The notes beneath the pieces are model-generated. The model had not been told where the DNA came from. It saw nothing but the letters and a program-made list of their open reading frames with translations, and ran no database searches. This document shows positions 17,042-26,783 of a DNA stretch of 64,000 bases, piece by piece. How positions within the stretch are numbered: position 1 is the first letter of the stretch; every line of letters begins with the position of its first letter. The DNA comes from Amycolatopsis sp. MtRt-6. GTDB taxonomy: Bacteria; Actinomycetota; Actinomycetes; Mycobacteriales; Pseudonocardiaceae. Made by a program: the position numbers and the translations under genes. The stretch is taken from NCBI RefSeq assembly GCF_017308975.1, contig NZ_JADWPD010000016.1:1-64000 (forward strand), given 5' to 3'.

Positions 17042-17079
17042 GGAAAGGCCCACGCCCCTTCGGGGCTGGGCCTTTCCTT
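17042..17079 (+). terminator. tmRNA terminator
   Basis: A very stable hairpin: GGAAAGGCCC pairs with GGGCCTTTCC, and inside it GCCCC-TTCG-GGGC forms a tetraloop extension. It begins 11 nt after the tmRNA 3' end. The T-tract is weak (TTCGTT). Confidence 0.85.
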
Positions 17080-17094
17080 CGTTCTGTCGTGTCT

Positions 17095-17233
17095 TTGGGG
17101 GTCGGACCCCCAAGCCCCCGCCAGGGGGCTCCGTCCCCTGGACCCCCGGGGTGGTTGCGTTGGGTGGTGAGGTGGGTGTGGCGGGGGCCACTTGTGAGTG
17201 AAATTTTCGTTAGTGTCATGCTGGGGGTCCGAC
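17095..17233. repeat. Second copy of the RNA-associated G/C repeat
   Basis: Directly after the tmRNA terminator comes TTGGGGGTC-G-GACCCCCAA (17095-17113), then CCAGGGG / CCCCTGG (17121-17141). This is the same two-hairpin module found after initiator tRNA copy 1 at 6502-6551, differing at only a few bases. A G-rich plus strand follows, and GGGGGTCCGACC reappears near 17222. It reads as a dispersed non-coding element. Confidence 0.7.
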
Positions 17234-17272
17234 CATGGCTCCGCACCCGTGGGGCCGGAAGTAGGTGGCCAG

Positions 17273-17485
17273 ATGACCTGGGCCCGACGCAGCGGCAGCT
17301 CTCTTGCCAACGATGAAGACAGCCGGATGGGTGTGATCCGGGCTGAAGAGGCCGTGCGACTCGGCGAACAAAACGATCGGGCCGTTCTCACCGTGGCCGG
17401 GCACTCCGCCGACTCGCGGGAATGTGCCGAACTGCTCGCCATGCTCGGGCTCGACGCCGGGCGTCGACGGCAACGGACCGCCTGA
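17273..17485 (+). CDS. Small hypothetical protein (70 aa)
   Basis: A 70-aa reading frame starting MTWARRSGSSLANDEDSRMGV. It has a hydrophilic N-terminus and a helical C-terminus (SRECAELLAMLGLDAG). Third-position G+C is high, as in a real gene, although the N-terminal third uses more mixed codons. No family is recognised with certainty. It lies between the tmRNA repeat and the convergent diguanylate cyclase gene. A possible GGTGG ribosome-binding site is at 17266-17270. Confidence 0.5.
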   Translation: MTWARRSGSSLANDEDSRMGVIRAEEAVRLGEQNDRAVLTVAGHSADSRECAELLAMLGLDAGRRRQRTA

Positions 17486-17490
17486 GCGCC

Positions 17491-18789
17491 TCACACCAGG
17501 TCCGCCACGTGGACCACCTTGTTCCGGCCCGTCGCCTTCGCGTGGTACAGCGCCGTGTCCGCCGCGTCCAGCAAACGCTGCAGTGACGTGCCCGCCATCG
17601 GGTAGACCGCTATTCCTATCGAGACCGACAGGCCCGTTATCGACAGCTGGCCCGCCGGGACCTTCAGCGCGCTGATCGCCCGCCTGATGCGCTCCGCCAC
17701 CGCTCCGATGTCCGGCTGGGTGATGCCCGGCAGCAGCACCACGAACTCTTCGCCGCCGAAACGGCCCACCGCGTCACCCCGGCCGCGGACCGCCGAGATG
17801 ATCGATTGGGCCACCGCCTTCAACACCGCGTCGCCCGCCAAGTGGCCGTACGTGTCGTTCACCTGCTTGAAGTGGTCCAGGTCCAGCATCAGCAAGCCGA
17901 ACGTGCCGCGCTGGCGGGCCGTGGCCGCCAGGGTGCGCTCCGCCAGCGCGTGCCAGCCGCTCGTGTTGTACAGCCCCGTCTTCTCGTCGCGGTGGGCCGC
18001 CACCTCCAGCTGCTTCACCAGCACCGTCCGGTGCAACAGCAGCAACGGCGGGAACGCCAGCGCCACCAGGCCCGGCAACGTCGCCAGGGCCACCGCGTTC
18101 AACGCGCCCAGGCACAGCGTCGCCACCTCGAGGCCGTTGTCCGACCACGTGCCGAACAACGCCTCCGGTGTCCGGCCGACCTCGCGGCGGGCGGGGAGCA
18201 CCAGCAGGGCGTTCACCGCGAAGAACGTCACCCCCGCCGCCGCGATGGCCAGCGTTCCGAGCCAGGCGTGCGTCATGGCCGCGCGGACGTCGGCGAAGCC
18301 CGAAACCCGCAGGACCGACTGGGCCGCGTAACACGACAGCACGATGATCGCCGCGTTGCTGACCGTGCGGGAGGCCGGGACGCGCTGCAGGCGGTACCAG
18401 CTGCGGATCGCCAGGTGTGCGTACAAACCCGCGACCAGGACCGCCAGCAGCAGCGGGGGCAGCAACAGGACGCCGGCGAACGTCCAGACCGACGTCATGT
18501 TGATGTGCGGTGTCCCCGACACGCGACGGCGGATGCGCTCCACGCGCCGGCCCGTCTCCGACTGCGCCACCCCGAGCACGAGCAGCACCGCCAGGATCGC
18601 CAGCGTCCTGCGGTCCACCGCGATCGGGGACGGGCGCAGCGTCAGCACCACCGCCACCACTTCGCTCGCCAGGCAGTAGACGATCACCCGCGGACCCTGG
18701 CGCCACAGCGCCCAGCGCCGCGGTGCCACGAGCACGTCACGAAAACGCGGCACAGTGCGCGGGACCCCGCCGCCGGTCCGCATACTCAT
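17491..18789 (-). CDS. Membrane-bound GGDEF diguanylate cyclase
   Basis: A 432-aa protein. About six hydrophobic segments fill the N-terminal half (residues about 30-260), followed by a GGDEF domain (about 265-425) that makes cyclic di-GMP. The active-site loop is GRFGGEEFVVLLPG, an intact GGEEF, and the substrate-binding block LDLDHFKQVNDTYGH is present. At the I-site position there is no canonical RxxD, so product inhibition may be weak or absent. The start at ATG 18789 is judged from sequence, and an ATG two codons on (18783) is possible. The input signal is unknown. Confidence 0.88.
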   Translation of the reverse strand: MSMRTGGGVPRTVPRFRDVLVAPRRWALWRQGPRVIVYCLASEVVAVVLTLRPSPIAVDRRTLAILAVLLVLGVAQSETGRRVERIRRRVSGTPHINMTSVWTFAGVLLLPPLLLAVLVAGLYAHLAIRSWYRLQRVPASRTVSNAAIIVLSCYAAQSVLRVSGFADVRAAMTHAWLGTLAIAAAGVTFFAVNALLVLPARREVGRTPEALFGTWSDNGLEVATLCLGALNAVALATLPGLVALAFPPLLLLHRTVLVKQLEVAAHRDEKTGLYNTSGWHALAERTLAATARQRGTFGLLMLDLDHFKQVNDTYGHLAGDAVLKAVAQSIISAVRGRGDAVGRFGGEEFVVLLPGITQPDIGAVAERIRRAISALKVPAGQLSITGLSVSIGIAVYPMAGTSLQRLLDAADTALYHAKATGRNKVVHVADLV

Positions 18790-18868
18790 GGTGTCCGGCC
18801 GGTAACGGAGCCGGTCCGGCTCGGCGTGGTGAAGGGAGGCGCACCATGTGCGGACGCGACAACTGAGG

Positions 18869-20086
18869 TCATCGATCCTCCACCCCCACCCGGCGCCACG
18901 CCCTCGCGATCGGCACGGCCACCGCGGCACCCGCCGCCCCGGCCGCCGCGATGGTGTGCGCCGGGCCCAGCACGTCGGCCAGCACGCCCGCCGCGGCCGC
19001 GCCGACTCCCTGCACCGTGATCAGGCCCGCCGAGTTGACCCCGGCGCACTGCGCGCGGTGCTCGTCCGGCACCCGCCGCATGAACGACACTGTTCCTTGG
19101 ATATTGTATCCAGTCGCCAGTAGTCCGGATATTGCCAGCAGCACCACCGAGACGACCAGGCCCGGCTGGAAGACGAACAACACGAGCGGCAGGCCCGCCG
19201 CGATCCCGAGCAGCCCGAGCACCCGGACCTGGACGTGTTCCGGGATCCACTTGCCGAACACGACGCCGCCGAGGACGCTGCCCGCCGGGTCCGCCGCCAT
19301 CAGCAGTCCCACCAGCGTCGCGCCCGCGCCGATGCCCGCCGCGTACGGCGCGGCCAGCGCTTCGGGGACGACGTAGAAGCCGGCCAGCCAGTTGAGCGCC
19401 ACCAGCGTCCGCAGCGCCGGGTCGCGCCAGACCAGCCGGAGGCCCGCGCCCGTCGTGGCCGGCCAGCCCGGCCGGACCGCCTGCGCGATCGCCGCCCGCC
19501 GCCGGACGCCGGCGACCAGGAACACCGCCGAGAGCAGGAACGTCGCCGCGTCCAGGGCCAGCGCGGCGGACGGTGCGAGCGCGGCGATCAGCACCCCGCC
19601 GCCGGCGAACCCGGCCAGCTGCGCGCCCTGGATCGTCACGTTCCGCAGGGCCATCCCGACCAGATACCGCTCGCCTTCGAGGACCGACGGCAGCAGCGCC
19701 TGCTGTGCCGCCTTGAACGGCCCGCCGAGCGCCGTCATCACCGCGACCAGCACGCACAGCACCCACAGCGGGACGCCGGGGATCGCGATGACGGCGACCA
19801 GCGCGGCCCGGGCCAGGTCGGTCGCGACCATCACGTCGCGGCGCGGCCACCGGTCGCCCGCGCCGGCCAGCAGGATGCCGCCGAGCAGGGAGGGCACGTA
19901 CGTCAGCGCGTAGGTGAGGCCGGTCAGCGCGGCCGAGGACGTGCGCTGGAAGACGAGGACCGCGAGCGCGACCCGGGCGAGCTGGTCGCCGCAGATCGAC
20001 AGCAGCTCGGCGGCCCACATCGCCCGGAACTCGGCGACGGCGAGCACCGCGCCGAAACCGACCTTCTCCACGCGTGCGTCATCCAT
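18869..20086 (-). CDS. MFS transporter (DHA-type, MFS_3-like)
   Basis: A 405-aa protein with about 11-12 transmembrane helices and the loop 2-3 motif GDRWPRRDVMVATD of major facilitator exporters. It begins MDDARVEKVGFGAVLAVAEFRAMWAAELLSICGDQLAR, typical of actinobacterial enterobactin-exporter-like MFS proteins. GAGGGG precedes the ATG at 20086. Residues 318-332 are encoded by a run of rare codons (including ATA, CTA, AAT, CAA, ACA and three GGA), making a conspicuous AT-rich patch at 19091-19135. The substrate is unknown. No cognate regulator is adjacent except the hut IclR. Confidence 0.85.
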   Translation of the reverse strand: MDDARVEKVGFGAVLAVAEFRAMWAAELLSICGDQLARVALAVLVFQRTSSAALTGLTYALTYVPSLLGGILLAGAGDRWPRRDVMVATDLARAALVAVIAIPGVPLWVLCVLVAVMTALGGPFKAAQQALLPSVLEGERYLVGMALRNVTIQGAQLAGFAGGGVLIAALAPSAALALDAATFLLSAVFLVAGVRRRAAIAQAVRPGWPATTGAGLRLVWRDPALRTLVALNWLAGFYVVPEALAAPYAAGIGAGATLVGLLMAADPAGSVLGGVVFGKWIPEHVQVRVLGLLGIAAGLPLVLFVFQPGLVVSVVLLAISGLLATGYNIQGTVSFMRRVPDEHRAQCAGVNSAGLITVQGVGAAAAGVLADVLGPAHTIAAAGAAGAAVAVPIARAWRRVGVEDR

Positions 20087-20207
20087 CGGTGCCCCTCGAA
20101 ACCGCGGCTCCAGCCACGGTAATCACCGACCGGAGTGGAATCGAGCCGTTCGGTGACAGTTGCCCCGTTCGCACCAGCCCCGGCCCCCGGACGGCCCGCG
20201 ACGGCCG

Positions 20208-20990
20208 TCAGGCGGGATGGCCGCCGATCCGGGTGGTCAGCTCGGCCGCCGTCGCCGCGACGTCCGCGGCGAGGTCCGGCCACGTCTCCGGGCAGGGCTC
20301 GGCCGCGCAGTGGTGGCGCAGGGTCACGCTGATCGCCGCCAGCGGGCGGGCGCCGTGGTCGAAGACCGGGCAGGCCACCGAGGCGAACCCCGCGGTGACG
20401 TGGCCGTCCTCGACCGACCAGCCGAGCCGGCGTTCCGCGGTCAGGGTGCGGCGCAGCTCGGCCAGCGTGCGCGGGCCGCGGCCGGTGCGGAGCACGAACG
20501 CCGCCGCCGAGGGGAACAGCGCGCGGACGTGCGGGGCGGGCAGGTGCCGCAGGATCGCCCGGCCGGACGCGGTCAGCTGCGCCGGGAGCCGGACGCCGAC
20601 CTCCGTCACCAGCGTCTCCGGCCGGGCCGGGCGTTCCTTGATCAGGTACAGCGACTCGTTGCCGTGCAGGACGCCCAGGTGGGCGGTGTGCCCGACGCGG
20701 TCGACGAGCTTGCGCAGCAACGGCCCGGCCAGCCGCTCGAGCGGGTCGTGGCGCAGGTAGGCCGAGCCCAGCTCGAACGCCGCGATGCCCAGGCCGTAAC
20801 GGCGTTCCGCGGGCAGGTGGACGACGAAACCGGCGGCCTCCAGTTCGCCGAGCAGGTGGTACGTGGTCGAGCGGGGGAGGTTCGCCTCGCGCGCGATCGC
20901 CGCCGCGGTGACCGGGCCGGGCCGGGTCGCCAGCAGGCGCAGCACCGCCAGCCCGCGGCGCAGCGCCGGGACGTCGCTGCTGTCGCCCAT
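20208..20990 (-). CDS. IclR-family regulator of histidine utilisation
   Basis: A 260-aa regulator with an N-terminal winged HTH (residues about 8-65, AAIAREANLPRSTTYHLLGEL) and a C-terminal IclR effector domain (about 75-250, with HLGVLHGNESLYL and LTASGRAILRHLP). It is divergent from hutH, with an 84-bp shared intergenic region carrying a perfect 16-bp palindrome. From this context it probably controls the hut genes, with histidine or urocanate as plausible ligand (inference). It ends about 120 bp from the MFS gene. Confidence 0.88.
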   Translation of the reverse strand: MGDSSDVPALRRGLAVLRLLATRPGPVTAAAIAREANLPRSTTYHLLGELEAAGFVVHLPAERRYGLGIAAFELGSAYLRHDPLERLAGPLLRKLVDRVGHTAHLGVLHGNESLYLIKERPARPETLVTEVGVRLPAQLTASGRAILRHLPAPHVRALFPSAAAFVLRTGRGPRTLAELRRTLTAERRLGWSVEDGHVTAGFASVACPVFDHGARPLAAISVTLRHHCAAEPCPETWPDLAADVAATAAELTTRIGGHPA

Positions 20991-21004
20991 GGCCCGAGCC
21001 TAGC

Positions 21005-21020
21005 GTCTGGGATCCCAGAC
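21005..21020. promoter_or_regulatory. Candidate hut operator
   Basis: GTCTGGGATCCCAGAC is a perfect 16-bp palindrome in the 84-bp gap between the divergent iclR and hutH genes, 14 bp from the iclR start. Its TGGGATCCCA core resembles the TGGNATNCCA-like sites reported for some IclR proteins. Binding is inferred from position and symmetry only. Confidence 0.65.
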
Positions 21021-21074
21021 AAAACCACTCCGTGGGGCATGCCACCAGCGGTTCCGAAGGGGTGCAATGGGCCC

Positions 21075-22601
21075 ATGCCGGAAAAAGTGCTCCTGGGCCC
21101 GGAACCCCTGACCGCCGCCCAGGTCGTCGACGTCGTCCGCGGCCACGCGCCCGTCGGGCTCACGGACGCGGCCGAGAAGAACCTCGCCGCGACCCGCCAG
21201 CACATCGAGAACCTCGCGCACGCCGTCACGCCGACCTACGGCGTCTCGACCGGCTTCGGCGCGCTCGCCACCCGTCACATCCCGGTCGAGAGCCGGACCG
21301 CGCTGCAGCGCAGCCTGATCCGCTCGCACGCCGCCGGCGCCGGGCCCGCCGTCGAGGCCGAGGTCGTCCGCGCGCTGATGCTGCTGCGGCTGCGCACCCT
21401 CGCCAGCGGCTACACCGGCGTCCGGCCGGGCACCGCGCAAACGCTTGCGGCCCTGCTCAACGCCGACATCACCCCGATCGTCCACGAGTACGGCTCGCTC
21501 GGCTGCTCCGGCGACCTGGCGCCGCTCGCCGCCGTCGCGCTCGCGCTCATGGGCGAAGGCGAAGTGACGTACCGCGGCGAGATCGTCGAAGCAGGCGAAG
21601 CGCTGAAGCACGCCGGGATCGAGCCGGTCGTCCTCGCCGAGAAGGAGGGCCTCGCGCTCACCAACGGCACCGACGGCATGCTCGGCATGCTCCTGCTCGC
21701 CGCCGCCGACCTGCACCGGCTCTTCGACGTCGCCGACCTCACCGCCGCGATGAGCGTCGAGGCCCTGCTCGGCACCGACCGCGCGTTCGCCGCGGACCTC
21801 CAGGCCCTGCGCCCGCACCCCGGCCAGGCGAAGTCCGCGGCCCGGATGTGGCAGGCGCTGCAGGGCTCGAAGATCGTCGAGAGCCACCGCGGCCCGGACT
21901 GCAACCGCGTCCAGGACGCCTACTCGCTGCGCTGCGCCCCGCAGGTCCACGGCGCCGCGCGCGACAGCCTCGCGCACGCCGAGCTCGTCGGCGAGCGCGA
22001 GCTGATGTCCGCTGTGGACAACCCGGTCGTGCTGGCCGACGGCCGTGTCGAGTCCACCGGCAACTTCCACGGCGCGCCCGTCGCGTACGTGCTGGACTTC
22101 CTGGCCATCCCGATCGCCGACGTCGCCAGCATCGCCGAGCGCCGCACGGACCGGATGCTCGACAAGGCGCGCTCGCACGGCCTGCCGCCGTTCCTCGCCG
22201 ACGACCCCGGCGTCGACTCCGGCCACATGATCGCCCAGTACACCCAGGCCGCCGTGGTCAGCGAGCTGAAGCGGCTCGCCGTGCCGGCGTCGGTCGACTC
22301 GATCCCGAGCAGCGCCATGCAGGAGGACCACGTCTCCATGGGCTGGTCGGCCGCGCGGAAGCTGCGCAAGGCCGTCGACGGCCTGACGACCGTCCTCGCC
22401 GTCGAGCTGCTGACGGCGGCCCGGGCGCTTGACTTCCGCGCGCCGCTGGAGCCGTCGCCGGTCACCGGCCGCGTCCGGGATCTGCTGCGCACCAAGGTGA
22501 ACGGCCCCGGTCCCGACCGCCACCTGGCGCCGGAGATCGCGGCCGCCGAAGAACTCGTCCGCTCCGGCGCCGTCCTCGACGCCGCCCGTCTGGAGGTCTG
22601 A
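21075..22601 (+). CDS. hutH: Histidine ammonia-lyase
   Basis: A 508-aa enzyme that deaminates histidine to urocanate, the first step of histidine degradation. The electrophilic MIO prosthetic group forms from residues 144-146, here Cys-Ser-Gly in GSLGCSGDLAPLA rather than the more familiar Ala-Ser-Gly. The active-site tyrosine region TPTYGVSTGFGAL (Y55) and the block SSAMQEDHVSMG are intact. The ATG at 21075 is in the family-consistent position, and an AAGGGG stretch lies upstream. It is first gene of the hut operon, with hutU two bases after its stop. Confidence 0.96.
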   Translation: MPEKVLLGPEPLTAAQVVDVVRGHAPVGLTDAAEKNLAATRQHIENLAHAVTPTYGVSTGFGALATRHIPVESRTALQRSLIRSHAAGAGPAVEAEVVRALMLLRLRTLASGYTGVRPGTAQTLAALLNADITPIVHEYGSLGCSGDLAPLAAVALALMGEGEVTYRGEIVEAGEALKHAGIEPVVLAEKEGLALTNGTDGMLGMLLLAAADLHRLFDVADLTAAMSVEALLGTDRAFAADLQALRPHPGQAKSAARMWQALQGSKIVESHRGPDCNRVQDAYSLRCAPQVHGAARDSLAHAELVGERELMSAVDNPVVLADGRVESTGNFHGAPVAYVLDFLAIPIADVASIAERRTDRMLDKARSHGLPPFLADDPGVDSGHMIAQYTQAAVVSELKRLAVPASVDSIPSSAMQEDHVSMGWSAARKLRKAVDGLTTVLAVELLTAARALDFRAPLEPSPVTGRVRDLLRTKVNGPGPDRHLAPEIAAAEELVRSGAVLDAARLEV

Positions 22602-22603
22602 GA

Positions 22604-24252
<1,649 letters not shown>

Positions 24253-24256
<4 letters not shown>

Positions 24257-25449
24257 CCGCCTCCGGGCTCCTCGGCGAGATCGACGGCGTCGGGCGCGAC
24301 CGGAAGCGCGGCGGCTACTCGCGCCACGCCTTCGACGCGCCCGAGCAGGACCTGCGGGCGTGGTTCGGCGAGCGCGCGCTGGGGCTCGGGCTCGACGTCG
24401 ACACCGACCACAACGGCAACATCTGGGCCTGGTGGGGGCCGCCGGGACCGGACGCCGTCGTCACCGGCAGCCACCTCGACTCGGTCCCCGGCGGCGGGGC
24501 GTTCGACGGCCCGCTCGGCGTCGCGAGCGCACTGGCCGCGGTGGAAGCGTTGCAGGCGCGCGGGTTCCGGCCTACGAAGCCGTTCGCGGTCGTCGTGTTC
24601 GCCGAGGAGGAGGGCGGCCGGTTCGGCGTCCCGTGCCTCGGCTCGCGGCTGCTCACCGGCACGATCGACGCCGACAAGGCCCGCGGCCTGCGGGACGCCG
24701 ACGGCGTGACGTTCGCCGAAGCGGCCGCGAAGTCCGGGTTCGACCCGGACCGGGTAGGGGCGGATCCGGCGCGGCTCGGGCTGATCGGGAAGTTCGTCGA
24801 GCTGCACGTCGAGCAGGGCCGCGGGCTGATCGACCTCGGCTCGCCGGTGGCCGTCGGAAGCACGGTGATCGCCCACGGACGATGGCGGTTTTCCTTCGCG
24901 GGGCAGGGAAACCACGCCGGGGCGACGCTGCTGGCCGACCGCGCCGACCCGATGCTCCCCGCGGCCGCGACGGTCACCGCCGTCCGGCGCCTGGCGGCGG
25001 GCGTCCCGGACGCGCGGGCGACCGTCGGCCGCCTGGTGCCGACACCGGGCGGCACCAACGTCATCGCGTCCACTGTGGACCTCTGGCTCGACGCGCGGGT
25101 GCCCGGAACCGCGACCCCGGAGCTGGTCTCCGAGATCGTACTGGCCGCCGAGGCCGCCGCGGCGGAGGAGGGCTGCCGGGTCACGGTGACCCGGGAGTCC
25201 TATTCGGACGACGTCGTGTTCGACGACGCCCTGCGCCGCGACCTCGGCGGATGGCTCGGCGCGCCGCCGGAGCTGCCCACCGGCGCCGGGCACGACGCGG
25301 CCGTGCTCGCCGGGTTCGTGCCGTCCGGGATGCTCTACGTGCGCAACCCGACGGGCATCAGCCACTCGCCGGAGGAGTTCGCCGAGGCCGGCGACGTCGA
25401 AGCCGGTGCCGCGGCGCTGGCCACGGTGCTGGAGCGGCTGGCGCGATGA
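24253..25449 (+). CDS. M20-family amidohydrolase of the hut operon (allantoate amidohydrolase-like)
   Basis: A 398-aa member of the M20/allantoate amidohydrolase-carbamoylase family. The two-metal site is seen in VVTGSHLDSVPGGGAFDGPLG, FAEEEGGRFGVPCLGS and LHVEQG, with a late His in ISHSPEEF, and the lid domain is in the middle. The usual annotation is allantoate amidohydrolase. Here it is coupled by GTGA to hutU and by ATGA to hutF, whose product is N-formylglutamate. No hutG is present in the operon. I infer that it hydrolyses N-formylglutamate to glutamate and formate. Confidence 0.85.
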
Positions 25450-26783
25450 CCCTCGGCTCGCGGGGGCGCCCCCCGGTTCCAGTCTATCGCTCGGCACCGA
25501 CAGTTTTCTGGTGCGAACAGGCCTGGCTGCCCGGCGGGATCGCGTCCGCGGTGCGGCTCGACGTCGCCGGCGGCCGGATCACCACGGTGACACCCGATTC
25601 GCCGCGCACGGGCACGATCCTCGGCGGCCTGACCCTGCCCGGCTTCGCGAACGGGCATTCGCACGCCTTCCACCGGGCGCTGCGGGGCCGGACGCACCAC
25701 GAGCGCGGCACGTTCTGGACGTGGCGCGAGCGGATGTACGCGCTGGCGTCCCGGCTCGACCCGGACACGTACTACCGGCTGGCCCGCGGGGTCTACGCCG
25801 AGATGGTGCTCGGCGGGTACACGAGCGTCGGCGAGTTCCACTACCTGCACCACGCGCCCGGCGGCCGGCCGTACGCCGACCCGAACGCGATGGGGGCGGC
25901 GTTGCGGCAGGCCGCGGCCGACGCGGGAATCCGGCTCACGCTGCTCGACACGTGCTACCTGGCGGGCGGCATCGGCGTCGAGCCCGACGAGGCGCAGCGG
26001 CGGTTCTCCGACGGCTCGGCGTCGGAGTGGGCCGCGCGGGTCGCCGCGCTGGAGGAAGACGAGCTGTTCCGGGTCGGCGCGGCCATCCATTCGGTGCGGG
26101 CCGTGCCGGCGGCTCAGCTGTCGCTTGTGGACAGTCCGCGGGTCGTGCACATCCACCTTTCGGAGCAGCGCGCGGAAAACGAGCAGTGCCAGGCCGCCTA
26201 CGGCCGCACGCCCACCGAGCTGCTGGCCGACCACGGGGTGCTGACCGAGCGCCTGGTCGCCGTGCACGCCACGCACCTGACGACGTCGGACATCGAGCGG
26301 CTGAGCGGCGCGCGGGCGTGCTTCTGCCCGACGACCGAACGCGACCTCGGCGACGGCATCGGCCCGGCCCGCGCCCTGCGGGACGCCGGCGTGCGGCTGA
26401 GCATCGGCAGTGACAGCAACGCCGTCGTCGACGCCTTCGAGGAGACCCGGGCGCTGGAGCTGGACGACCGGCTGGCCAGCGAGGAACGCGGCCGGTTCAG
26501 CGCCGAGGAGCTCCTGGAAGCGGGCACGGACCTCGCGGCGATCGGCTGGGACGGGGTCGGCGCGCTCGCCGAGGGGGCGGGCGCGGACTTCGTCACCGTC
26601 GCGTTGGATACCGTGCGGACCGCCGGGATCGAGCCGTCGGGAGTCGTGTTCGCGGCGTCGGCGCCCGATGTCCGGCACGTCGTCGTCGCGGGCCGCGAAG
26701 TCGTGCGGGACGGCGTCCACCAGTTGATCGAACGACCGGAAACCGTGCTGGCGAAGGAGATCGAGGCACTGTGGCAGTCCTGA
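25446..26783 (+). CDS. hutF: Formimidoylglutamate deiminase
   Basis: A 445-aa amidohydrolase-superfamily enzyme that deiminates N-formimino-L-glutamate to N-formyl-L-glutamate and ammonia. Metal ligands are visible in GFANGHSHAFHRALRG (HxH), in VAVHATHL and in LSIGSDSNAVVD, and the block GEFHYLHHAPGG is typical of HutF. It starts with ATG overlapping the previous stop and overlaps hutI by 13 bp. Its presence shows that this organism uses the deiminase branch rather than direct HutG formiminoglutamase. Confidence 0.93.
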   Translation: MTLGSRGRPPVPVYRSAPTVFWCEQAWLPGGIASAVRLDVAGGRITTVTPDSPRTGTILGGLTLPGFANGHSHAFHRALRGRTHHERGTFWTWRERMYALASRLDPDTYYRLARGVYAEMVLGGYTSVGEFHYLHHAPGGRPYADPNAMGAALRQAAADAGIRLTLLDTCYLAGGIGVEPDEAQRRFSDGSASEWAARVAALEEDELFRVGAAIHSVRAVPAAQLSLVDSPRVVHIHLSEQRAENEQCQAAYGRTPTELLADHGVLTERLVAVHATHLTTSDIERLSGARACFCPTTERDLGDGIGPARALRDAGVRLSIGSDSNAVVDAFEETRALELDDRLASEERGRFSAEELLEAGTDLAAIGWDGVGALAEGAGADFVTVALDTVRTAGIEPSGVVFAASAPDVRHVVVAGREVVRDGVHQLIERPETVLAKEIEALWQS

